Below the pieces are notes generated by a model, which made no database searches, was not told the origin of the DNA, and saw only the letters and a list, made by a program, of their open reading frames with translations. From Actinomycetota bacterium (GTDB lineage: Bacteria > Actinomycetota > Actinomycetes > Nanopelagicales > Nanopelagicaceae), in NCBI GenBank assembly GCA_947488645.1, contig CANLAC010000061.1, positions 1 to 7,128 of the forward strand: DNA of 7,128 bases. Direction: 5' to 3'. This document shows positions 1 through 5,861 of the stretch, in pieces. The number at the start of each line of letters is the position of its first letter. Position 1 is the first letter of the stretch. A program made the position numbers and the translations under genes.

Positions 1-25
1 TACAAAATCCCTGAGACCAGAAATG

Positions 26-62
26 TCGAAGGGCCCCAGGTTAATAACCTGAAGCCCCTCGA
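26..62 (-). terminator. Hairpin terminator after the Bax inhibitor-1 gene
   Basis: An inverted repeat lies 17 bases past the stop codon of the minus-strand membrane protein gene. A 13-bp stem (31-43 with 45-57) is flanked by a further 4-bp TCGA/TCGA pairing (26-29 with 59-62) across one A/C mismatch. In the minus-strand RNA the two imperfect positions become G-U wobbles, whereas in plus-strand RNA they would be C/A mismatches, so the structure suits leftward transcription. There is no long U-tract after it on either strand, so intrinsic termination is inferred from the stem. Confidence 0.6.
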
Positions 63-79
63 TGAAGATCTCTAACTAA

Positions 80-868
80 TTAGTCGTTACCACGCAAGAT
101 TGAAAGTACGCGTAGAACTTCCATATACAGCCAAATAATTGTCACCATGAGACCAAATGCTGCTCTCCATGACTCTGACTCTGGCGCTCCTGCTGCAATT
201 CCGTTTTGAATTGAATCAAAATCTAGGATCAAGAAGAAAGCTGCAAGAACCATTCCACCAGTTGCAATGATTAAGCCAAGTCCACCAACGTTATAAACAC
301 TTGAACCTGTAAACAAGTAAGCAACAAATGAAACTAGCCCTAGAACTAGGTAGCCAATAAGTGCTGTAGTTAGAACCTTAGTGAACTTAGGAGTTACACG
401 AATGCGTCCACTCTTATAAGCAAACAACATTCCTGCGAATGCACTAATTGTTACAAGGATCGCCTGGCTAACAATGCCGTCATAGACAGAGTTATAGATG
501 TTGCTCAGTGTGCCAAGTGCAAGACCTTGGAAAGCTGCATATGCAATTGCAAGTGCTGGCTTAACGGTCTTACTGAATGCATTTACCATTCCAAGGACAA
601 GTCCACCGATGAAGCCGAGCATTAGCGCTCCGCCTCCGAGGTTAAGTGTCCAGGCAACTGCACCGACAGCTACAAGAACTGCAAACAAAATTCCGGTGCG
701 TGTAACAACATCATCAATTGTCATACGACCTGTGCGCAATGATGATGCTGCAGGTGAGTTATACAAATTCTCTAGCGCTGCTGGGTCTGAGTTAATTGTG
801 CTCGGATCAAATGCAGCGTATCCACGCTGATTAAACGCCCGTCCAAGAACAGGGTTTGAACTGCGCAT
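80..868 (-). CDS. Bax inhibitor-1/YccA family membrane protein
   Basis: This is a 262-residue integral membrane protein of the Bax inhibitor-1-like family in its actinobacterial form. The N-terminus MRSSNPVLGRAF is the recognisable opening, followed by a soluble stretch of about 55 residues. Seven hydrophobic segments follow at roughly 58-76, 81-98, 104-124, 131-151, 165-187, 194-216 and 235-256. The acidic LDFDSI motif (D216, D218) closes helix six and E250 sits in the last helix. Family members such as BsYetJ are pH-sensitive calcium-leak channels using acidic residues late in the fold; the role in Actinobacteria is largely unknown, so channel activity here is inference. The frame stays open 34 codons further upstream, but the start at 868 is chosen because AAAGGAGAG lies 9 bases before it and the family N-terminus begins there. 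It appears to be a single gene ending at the hairpin at 26-62. Confidence 0.9.
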   Translation of the reverse strand: MRSSNPVLGRAFNQRGYAAFDPSTINSDPAALENLYNSPAASSLRTGRMTIDDVVTRTGILFAVLVAVGAVAWTLNLGGGALMLGFIGGLVLGMVNAFSKTVKPALAIAYAAFQGLALGTLSNIYNSVYDGIVSQAILVTISAFAGMLFAYKSGRIRVTPKFTKVLTTALIGYLVLGLVSFVAYLFTGSSVYNVGGLGLIIATGGMVLAAFFLILDFDSIQNGIAAGAPESESWRAAFGLMVTIIWLYMEVLRVLSILRGND

Positions 869-875
869 ATCTTTT

Positions 876-884
876 CTCTCCTTT
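876..884 (-). promoter_or_regulatory. Ribosome binding site fixing the start at 868
   Basis: The minus strand reads AAAGGAGAG, with the GGAG core ending 9 bases before the ATG at 868. It rules out the longer frame starting at 970, which has no comparable site and adds an unrelated N-terminal extension. Confidence 0.75.
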
Positions 885-891
885 TGTAGGG

Positions 892-910
892 CCACCAGAA
901 TTTCCGGTGG
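892..910 (-). other. Leader hairpin upstream of the Bax inhibitor-1 gene
   Basis: The minus-strand RNA can form a stem of 7-9 bp (CCACCGG paired with CTGGTGG, one G-U pair, AAATT loop). It lies just 5' of the ribosome binding site, 24 bases before the start codon. It is not followed by a T-run, so a terminator is unlikely. A leader structure affecting translation or mRNA stability is possible. This is seen in the sequence only; no known riboswitch is recognised. Confidence 0.35.
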
Positions 911-951
911 TGTGAAGCACCATAATCGTACGCATAAGAATCCTCTGGGGC

Positions 952-976
952 GAAATAAAAGCGCGCTCACATGCTT
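952..976 (-). terminator. Possible weak terminator downstream of the tRNA
   Basis: On the minus strand, about 17 bases past the tRNA CCA end, AAGC...GCTT arms (959-976, with wobble pairs and one mismatch) are followed by a T-rich stretch (TTTTATTTCG). It could end the tRNA transcript before the Bax inhibitor-1 gene. The stem is weak, and the tRNA may instead be read into the gene downstream. Confidence 0.25.
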
Positions 977-992
977 AAAGGCACCTTAGAAC

Positions 993-1068
993 TGGTGCCC
1001 CGAGTGGGGGTCGAACCCACACTGGGAGGATTTTAAGTCCTCTGCCTCTGCCATTGGGCTATCGGGGC
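993..1068 (-). tRNA. tRNA-Leu (anticodon UAA), short variable region
   Basis: A full cloverleaf folds on the minus strand: acceptor GCCCCGA/TCGGGGC, a short D-stem (GCC/GGC) with G18G19 in the loop, anticodon stem GAGGA/TCCTC around loop CTTAAAA, and T-arm GTGGG-TTCGACC-CCCAC. A73 and an encoded CCA (993-995) complete the 3' end. The anticodon is at 1033-1035 and reads UUA (leucine). Unusually, the variable region is only CCAGT (5 nt), so this is a class I tRNA, whereas bacterial tRNA-Leu normally has a long variable arm. U8, A14, A15, U48 and A73, which are leucine identity features in E. coli tRNA-Leu, are all present. The acceptor and T-arm are fully paired, so it does not look decayed. 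No convincing promoter was identified in the 95 bases upstream. That an UAA tRNA is present is near certain; charging with leucine is inference. Confidence 0.9.
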
Positions 1069-1163
1069 CAGACCGAATCTTAGGCTAAACAAGGGTGAAT
1101 CCTGCAATCCAGATGGGGCGTGAACTCCATTAGAGGCATTTTAGAAATGTTTTACTATCAAGA

Positions 1164-1955
1164 CTAAAGATCGGTTAAGAGCCCGCCGTCAATGATGAAA
1201 GGTGCCCCAATTACAAATGAGGCATCGGAGGAAGCCAAGAAAGTGATTCCGGCAGCAATTTCATGTGGTTGAGCAGCTCTACCAAGTTTAGTTTGATCCG
1301 AATCAAATCCGAGATCTTCAAGTGGTCTGCCAATTGCTAATGCATGAGCAGTAGACATATCTGTGTCTACTCCGCCCACAACAACCGAATTAACTCTAAT
1401 TAAATCCTTTGTGTAATCAATTGCCATTTGCCTACTTAATGCTACGACAGCCCCTTTACTAGCTGCGTAAGCAGCAACTTTCTCCATCGTTGCAAATGCA
1501 TGAACGGAGGCGACATTAATAATTGACCCGCCACCTCTCTTGCGCAAAAAAGGAATTGCATATTTTGAAACTAAATAAACCCCTTTTAGATTGGTATCTA
1601 ATACGTTATCCCAATCATCTTCCTCAGTTTCATCAACTGATTTAAACAAGAAAGTTCCGGCATTATTAACAACAACATCAATTCCGGAATTAGCTTCTCC
1701 AATTCCATTTACAACTTTTGCTATCTCAGCCGATTTTCTCAAGTCACAAACGGTGAAAATAACCTTTAAACCAGAACTAGCCATCTCTTTAACCCAAGCA
1801 TCACCAATTTCTGCACGCAAGCCTAAGCCATAAACAATCGCACCTTCTTGCGCAAATCTAGTTGCGGTTGCTTTGCCGATACCTGACTCTGCTCCTGTAA
1901 CAATTACAACTTTGCTATCAAATCTATTTGGGATAAACGAAGCCTTAGGTGGCAT
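1164..1955 (-). CDS. Short-chain dehydrogenase/reductase, probable sugar dehydrogenase
   Basis: This 263-residue protein has the length and motifs of a classical SDR. Nucleotide-binding TGAESGIG is at 20-27, NNAG at 97-100, and the catalytic set is N122, S150, Y163 and K167 (YAASK). The C-terminal IDGG is also typical. Arg47 and the lack of an Asp after the second strand hint at NADP rather than NAD; this is a weak inference. The segment after the active site reads VVVGGVDTDM, where the family usually has Pro-Gly, so Gly replaces Pro. The gene overlaps the preceding permease gene by 11 bases and has AGAAGG about 9 bases before its ATG, so it is the last gene of the leftward transporter operon. 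Beside an SMP-30 lactonase, the likely role is cytoplasmic oxidation of the imported sugar to its lactone. Another alcohol or polyol substrate is possible. Confidence 0.87.
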   Translation of the reverse strand: MPPKASFIPNRFDSKVVIVTGAESGIGKATATRFAQEGAIVYGLGLRAEIGDAWVKEMASSGLKVIFTVCDLRKSAEIAKVVNGIGEANSGIDVVVNNAGTFLFKSVDETEEDDWDNVLDTNLKGVYLVSKYAIPFLRKRGGGSIINVASVHAFATMEKVAAYAASKGAVVALSRQMAIDYTKDLIRVNSVVVGGVDTDMSTAHALAIGRPLEDLGFDSDQTKLGRAAQPHEIAAGITFLASSDASFVIGAPFIIDGGLLTDL

Positions 1956-2904
1956 CGGTTTTAACCTTCTTTCGTTTCATGTCGACGCTCAGTGAGACTA
2001 ATACAATTACCCCAGTAATCACGGTCTGCCACCACGGATCGATACTTGATGCGACCATTCCACTTGCAACTACTTGCATGAGCAATAACCCAAGAAATAG
2101 CCCAGTAACTGTGCCTCTTCCACCAAACAAACTAGTTCCACCAATCACCAAGCCCGCAATTGCTAACAATTCCCAGCCAGAACCTAATGTGAACCATGCG
2201 CTACTAAAATGTAATAGGGAGAGAAATCCTGCCAACGCAGCTCCGCATCCTGTTGCCATAAAAAGTATCAACTTAACTCGATTGGTATTAATTCCTGCGG
2301 TACGAGCAGCTTCTGGGTTACTTCCAACTGCAGCAATTACCTTTCCAAAGTTAGTGCGATTAAGGATAAACTCGCCTACCAGAACAAATATGATAAAAAC
2401 TAATATTGAGAAATACTGACCTATCAAAGACTGCTTAAAGCCCTCATATAAATCTGGAAAGTCCGCAATTCCTTTACCTTCAGAGATAAATGTCGCTAAG
2501 CTCTTGCACATAAACAACATGGCAATTGTTGCAATAAATGATGGGACTTTTCCATAGATAACAACTAAGCCATTTATCAAGCCAACTAAAATTCCAGCTC
2601 CCAAGCTAATCGATAGCGCAATCGGGATGCTATATCCTTGTTTGGTCACTAGCATTGCCGAAGTTAATGCACTTAAGGCAGCCGTGGCACCGATTGAAAT
2701 GTCGAACTCTCCCGCAGTGATCAGCAATACCAAGAAAACTGATGCAATTCCTACAAAAGCAATTCCTTGAACAATTGAAAGAATACTGGCGTAATTTGCA
2801 AAAGCCGGGTTAAGCCCTGCAAATATCGCAAAAACAACAACTAAAAATATCAATCTCTTCACAAATGGTGACAAAGTAGTGAAACTCTTTAGATTTGTTC
2901 TCAT
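1945..2904 (-). CDS. Sugar ABC transporter permease (RbsC/CUT2 type)
   Basis: This 319-residue inner-membrane permease belongs to the branched-chain/ribose type family (BPD_transp_2). It has about eight to ten hydrophobic segments, starting at 15-31 and 41-63. The family signature GEFDISIG is at 65-72, followed by VGSNPEAARTAGI at 193-205 and the GWELLAIAGLVIGG segment from 243, leading to GGRG at 261-264. The C-terminus is basic (MKRKKVK), as expected on the cytoplasmic side. Its ATG overlaps the TGA of the ATPase gene (ATGA), and no good ribosome binding site precedes it, so translational coupling is likely. It would form the translocation pore, either as a homodimer or paired with the second permease at 5862-6827. 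The length is normal for the family and all signature regions are intact. Confidence 0.93.
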   Translation of the reverse strand: MRTNLKSFTTLSPFVKRLIFLVVVFAIFAGLNPAFANYASILSIVQGIAFVGIASVFLVLLITAGEFDISIGATAALSALTSAMLVTKQGYSIPIALSISLGAGILVGLINGLVVIYGKVPSFIATIAMLFMCKSLATFISEGKGIADFPDLYEGFKQSLIGQYFSILVFIIFVLVGEFILNRTNFGKVIAAVGSNPEAARTAGINTNRVKLILFMATGCGAALAGFLSLLHFSSAWFTLGSGWELLAIAGLVIGGTSLFGGRGTVTGLFLGLLLMQVVASGMVASSIDPWWQTVITGVIVLVSLSVDMKRKKVKTDAT

Positions 2905-4439
2905 GATTGACCAATCGCCATCATCATCAAGTCTTGCTCCTTAGTAGAATCACCTGTCATTTCGCCAATCATCGCGCCACCTGAAAAAACAAGTATTCGG
3001 TGAGAAAGTGCTAACAACTCAGGAAATTCGCTTGATACCAAGATAATGCCAACTCCTTGCTTTGCTAAATCACTAACAATTCTATAAATCTCAGCTTTTG
3101 AGGCGATATCAACACCCTTTGTTGGCTCATCAAGCATGAAAATGACTGGCTTAGCTAACAAACCCTTACCAATCAAAACTTTCTGTTGATTGCCACCGCT
3201 CAAATTACCGATCATCTCGAAGATATCCTGTGGCTTTACTGCAAGAGACTCACTGATCTCTTTTGCAACAACTTTTTCTTTCCTTTTTTGTAAGACTCCA
3301 AGTCGAGTGAACTTATCCAAGATGCTAGCTGTGGCATTTGACCTAATTTCCAGATTAAAAAACAGGCCTTCCAATTTTCTATCTTCAGTTACATAGCCAA
3401 TGCCAGAATTTATCGCAGAAGGTATGTTCGTAGACGAGATCTCTTTACCCTCTAATTCAAGTTTTCCAGCTAACACTCGATTGTCACCATAAAGCGCCCG
3501 CAGAATTTCCGTTCTTCCAGAGCCTACGAGCCCTCCTAGACCAAGAATCTCACCGGCATGTAGATCAAAAGAAAACGCAGAAACCATTTTCTCCCCAGGT
3601 TTGCGAGGGTTCTCTACAACTAAATCACGTGCTGAAAAAATAACTTTCGCATTCTTTGGTAATTCGGTTTTTGCAGGGTAAAGATCGCCTAGTTTTCTTC
3701 CAATCATGTCGCTAACTAATTGATTTGCATCAAACTCTGAGCGTTCACTAGTTCGAACCGTTTTGCCGTCACGCAAGATCGAAACAGCGTCACACAACTC
3801 AAGGATCTCAGGAAGTTTGTGAGTGATGAAAACAGTGGTAAATCCGCGCTTTCTTAAGTTTCTTACGATTGAAAACAGATTTTCAATTTCATCAGAAGTT
3901 AGACTTGAAGTTGGTTCGTCCAAAACCAAAACCTTAGGCGCTTTGTATAAAGCACTAGCTATCATTAGAATTTGCTTTTTATGCAAACTGAGTTCAGATA
4001 CAAGCTGATCAGCATTTAGTGGTATCTCATTAGCTGTCAAAAACTCTGTTATTTTCTGTGAATTCTTTTTCTTCGAATAAACAATTCTAGGACTTATTCC
4101 AAATTCAGAAAGTAAAATGTTCTCTGCCACTGTGAGTGAGTCCGCAACTGTAATCTCTTGTGGAACTATTGCTATTCCACGAATTTGTGCGTCGAGTGGT
4201 GAACTCATCTTCACATTCTCGCCAGCAACCTTAATCTCACCTGCAAACTCTCCATCAGGGTAAATTCCACTCAATATCTTCATTAAGGTCGATTTTCCGG
4301 CACCATTTTGTCCAATTAATCCGTGAACAGTGCCAACTTTGACTTTGAGCGAAACATCATCCAATGCAATGACTGGACCAAAACTTTTATTAATTCTTAT
4401 CATTTCAAGGGCGTAAGTAGTGCTCGATAAACTAGACAT
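2901..4439 (-). CDS. Sugar ABC transporter ATP-binding protein (RbsA type, two ABC domains)
   Basis: This 512-residue protein contains two fused ABC ATPase domains, the layout of RbsA/XylG/MglA proteins that power CUT2 monosaccharide importers. Domain 1 (about 12-250) has Walker A GQNGAGKST at 43-51, Q-loop Q94, Walker B with D174-E175 and H207. Its signature is degenerate (LSLHKKQ at 150-156 instead of the LSxG type). Domain 2 (about 265-512) has a degenerate Walker A (GLVGSGRTE, Arg309 for Lys), the family motif TEDRKLEG at 351-358, an intact signature LSGGNQQK at 413-420 and Walker B D437-E438. The Walker A substitution is usual for this family. The start is supported by GGGAAGG 9 bases upstream. 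The gene is separated from the binding-protein gene by a hairpin and overlaps the permease gene by 4 bases. Confidence 0.94.
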   Translation of the reverse strand: MSSLSSTTYALEMIRINKSFGPVIALDDVSLKVKVGTVHGLIGQNGAGKSTLMKILSGIYPDGEFAGEIKVAGENVKMSSPLDAQIRGIAIVPQEITVADSLTVAENILLSEFGISPRIVYSKKKNSQKITEFLTANEIPLNADQLVSELSLHKKQILMIASALYKAPKVLVLDEPTSSLTSDEIENLFSIVRNLRKRGFTTVFITHKLPEILELCDAVSILRDGKTVRTSERSEFDANQLVSDMIGRKLGDLYPAKTELPKNAKVIFSARDLVVENPRKPGEKMVSAFSFDLHAGEILGLGGLVGSGRTEILRALYGDNRVLAGKLELEGKEISSTNIPSAINSGIGYVTEDRKLEGLFFNLEIRSNATASILDKFTRLGVLQKRKEKVVAKEISESLAVKPQDIFEMIGNLSGGNQQKVLIGKGLLAKPVIFMLDEPTKGVDIASKAEIYRIVSDLAKQGVGIILVSSEFPELLALSHRILVFSGGAMIGEMTGDSTKEQDLMMMAIGQS

Positions 4440-4448
4440 TTACATTTA

Positions 4449-4455
4449 CCTTCCC
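4449..4455 (-). promoter_or_regulatory. Ribosome binding site of the ATPase gene
   Basis: GGGAAGG on the minus strand lies 9 bases before the ATG at 4439 and supports that start over the internal Met13. The 58 bases between it and the upstream hairpin are very AT-rich. They could hold a secondary promoter (TTTGAT, 16-base spacer, TAATGA), but this is weak. Confidence 0.6.
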
Positions 4456-4497
4456 TCATTAGACAAATACAAGCGAGATCAAATAATTAATTAAGAA

Positions 4498-4536
4498 GGT
4501 GAACCAAGCTACTCCTAAACAGTAGCTTGGTTCACC
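4498..4536 (-). terminator. Perfect 16-bp hairpin between binding-protein and ATPase genes
   Basis: Arms 4498-4513 and 4521-4536 are exact reverse complements with a 7-base loop. On the minus strand the stem is followed by TTCTTAATTAATTATTTG, a U-rich tail, and it begins 23 bases past the stop of the binding-protein gene. It is therefore a strong candidate for a partial intrinsic terminator and 3'-end stabiliser. Such an element would give abundant binding-protein mRNA with limited read-through into the ATPase and permease genes. This arrangement is well known in bacterial sugar ABC operons; partial read-through here is inferred. Confidence 0.82.
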
Positions 4537-4559
4537 GTGTATCTCTTAGTTCTTTTCGA

Positions 4560-5633
4560 TCAGTCTTTCTTTGCTACACGAGCATCAATTGCATCTACAA
4601 CTTGGTAATAAGGTGCCAATCCATCAGCAAATACGATAGGTGTTGGCAAATCATTAGCATATTGTGCTGGTGGGTTTCCACAGATTGCGTTAGCAACAAT
4701 GTCAACCGCCATTTGATGTTCTTCATAGCCTGGCTGTGCAGCAATTCCAAGAATCTTTCCGTCGCGAACGGCGTCAAGATTTGGACGAGTTGCATCAGGT
4801 CCGATAGCCCAAATTGGCTTTCCAATTTGATCAGATGCGCCAGCCCATGTAACAGGGCTTCCACCTGTAGTTCCAACTGCTCCAACTAGATCTGGATTTG
4901 CGAGTGCAATGGCAACTGCTTTAGCAATTGCCTTTGGTACATCGAATCCTTCTTCAGCTGGCTTTAGAACCTTTACATCTGGATACTTTTCATTCATGCG
5001 AGCTGTAAAGGATGCAGCAACTGCATCTTCTACTGCGTTGAATCCACCTTCAGTAACTGCAACAGTTCCCTTGCCGCCAATTTTTTCACCAATTGCATCG
5101 GCTGCATCAGCACCCCATGCCTTTGGATCAAAAGCTGCATAGGCAATTACGCCAGGATATTCCTCTGGCTTAGTTTGAACGTGACCAACTACTACTGGAA
5201 TCTTCTTCGCTGCAAACTTTGCAATTAGATCCTTTTCAACTGGGTCAACGAAGCCAAGTACAACTCCATCAGTTCCTGTTGCAAGAACGCCTTCACCAAG
5301 TGTTACTGCCTTAGTCCAGTCAGCCTCATCAGGTGAAACGATATCTGCGCTCTTGAATCCAAGTGCATTAGCTTGATCCAAGAAACCTTGCTGCCAAAGT
5401 CTAAGAGTTGGGTGACCCTTAAGAACTGACAAGAAAGTAATTTTCTTTTCGCTCAAATCACATGGCGCTGTTGACAAAGGTGTGTAAACCTTTGAAGCCG
5501 CTGTTCCGCCAGCGTCTCCAGTTGCAGCATTCTCAGCTGTGTCTGATGAACAGGCAGTTAGCAAAAGCGCAGAAACTGAAAGCAAAGCCATTATTTTTAA
5601 AGTAGTACTACTTCTCTTATGCTTTTTGATCAT
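4560..5633 (-). CDS. Sugar-binding lipoprotein of the ABC transporter (Peripla_BP_4 type)
   Basis: This 357-residue protein is the extracellular substrate-binding component. A basic N-terminus (KKHKR) and hydrophobic segment (about 12-27) lead to a lipobox LTAC with Cys28 as the lipidated residue. A low-complexity Ala/Gly/Ser/Thr linker to about residue 47 follows. The rest (about 62-330) is the two-lobed type I periplasmic-binding fold of the RbsB/Peripla_BP_4 family: KKITFLSVLKGHPTLRLWQQGF opens lobe one in the position of the usual sugar-contact strand, DGVVLGFVDP is a hinge-proximal strand, and AVTEGG and VGAVGTTGG follow. Cys58 and Cys318 are the only cysteines in the mature domain and might form a disulfide. 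AGGAGGAG lies 9 bases before the ATG. It is the first gene of the leftward operon. Family membership is clear; the sugar is not determined. Confidence 0.93.
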   Translation of the reverse strand: MIKKHKRSSTTLKIMALLSVSALLLTACSSDTAENAATGDAGGTAASKVYTPLSTAPCDLSEKKITFLSVLKGHPTLRLWQQGFLDQANALGFKSADIVSPDEADWTKAVTLGEGVLATGTDGVVLGFVDPVEKDLIAKFAAKKIPVVVGHVQTKPEEYPGVIAYAAFDPKAWGADAADAIGEKIGGKGTVAVTEGGFNAVEDAVAASFTARMNEKYPDVKVLKPAEEGFDVPKAIAKAVAIALANPDLVGAVGTTGGSPVTWAGASDQIGKPIWAIGPDATRPNLDAVRDGKILGIAAQPGYEEHQMAVDIVANAICGNPPAQYANDLPTPIVFADGLAPYYQVVDAIDARVAKKD

Positions 5634-5642
5634 TGTTTAACA

Positions 5643-5650
5643 CTCCTCCT
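5643..5650 (-). promoter_or_regulatory. Strong ribosome binding site of the binding-protein gene
   Basis: AGGAGGAG on the minus strand lies 9 bases before the ATG at 5633. It is the strongest Shine-Dalgarno match in the window, in line with the high expression expected of a binding protein. Confidence 0.8.
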
Positions 5651-5663
5651 AGAGTAGAAGTTA

Positions 5664-5692
5664 AAAATAAACATCATTTCCTCTGTTTACAA
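5664..5692 (-). promoter_or_regulatory. Candidate leftward promoter for the transporter operon
   Basis: On the minus strand TTGTAA (5687-5692) is followed after 17 bases by TATTTT (5664-5669), four of six matches to each sigma-70 element. It would start transcription near 5657, giving a leader of about 24 bases that holds the strong ribosome binding site. A second TTGACT at 5732-5737 has no good partner. This is a sequence match only. Confidence 0.4.
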
Positions 5693-5777
5693 TTAACTGT
5701 TCTCGGGTATGCTTCCGGAACGGCGAAACAAAGTCAATGGTAAAAGTTAAGTAAGTAACACTTTGACTGTACATCCT

Positions 5778-5806
5778 TTGATGTATAACAAAACGTTATT
5801 TATAAA
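5778..5806 (+). promoter_or_regulatory. Candidate rightward promoter for the second permease gene
   Basis: TTGATG (5778-5783), a 17-base spacer and TATAAA (5801-5806) make a good sigma-70-like promoter with a start near 5813. The leader would be about 50 bases and include AAGGAG at 5845-5850. An alternative pair, TTGACT (5763) with TATAAC (5784), has a 15-base spacer and is less likely. Confidence 0.5.
5785..5799. promoter_or_regulatory. Inverted repeat filling the rightward promoter spacer, possible operator
   Basis: ATAAC-N5-GTTAT occupies almost the whole spacer between the proposed -35 and -10 elements and contains the palindrome AACGTT with a central CG. Operators of LacI-family sugar regulators are often palindromes with a central CG, and repression from the spacer would be effective. 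No regulator gene is in the window, so the identity of the binder is unknown. Confidence 0.35.
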
Positions 5807-5844
5807 AGGTTCAGGTAGGCGAGCGCTAGAACTAGCCATCGCCG

Positions 5845-5850
5845 AAGGAG
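5845..5850 (+). promoter_or_regulatory. Ribosome binding site choosing the start at 5862
   Basis: AAGGAG lies 11 bases before the ATG at 5862, with a further GGGGGA run closer in. It favours this ATG over the far upstream ATG-free extension from 5763 and over the ATG at 5871, which is 20 bases away. Confidence 0.55.
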
Positions 5851-5861
5851 TTGGGGGAATA

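Noticed and set aside
869..970. 34-codon N-terminal extension of the Bax inhibitor-1 gene
   Set aside because: The extension has no ribosome binding site and encodes an unrelated Cys/Arg/Pro-rich stretch, whereas a strong site and the family N-terminus mark the start at 868.
993..1163. Genomic island boundary with the tRNA as attachment site for the sugar cluster
   Set aside because: Integration normally uses the tRNA 3' end, which here faces the Bax inhibitor-1 gene, not the sugar cluster; no integrase and no repeat of the tRNA 3' end were seen.
1069..1163. Promoter for the tRNA in the gap after the dehydrogenase gene
   Set aside because: TTGCAG and TAAGAT are present but 19 bases apart and almost touching the mature tRNA 5' end, so the match is too weak to call.
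1949..2419. Antisense frame of 156 codons opposite the first permease
   Set aside because: It is a mirror of the permease codons, gives no recognisable family, and lies fully inside a well-supported gene.
4595..4885. Overlapping minus-strand frame of 96 codons inside the binding-protein gene
   Set aside because: It is an out-of-frame shadow of a clear lipoprotein gene, with no domain and no ribosome binding site.
5763..5861. 33-codon N-terminal extension of the second permease, starting with TTG at 5763
   Set aside because: It runs through the likely promoter and operator, has no ribosome binding site at its start, and would be unusual for the family; the ATG at 5862 has AAGGAG upstream.
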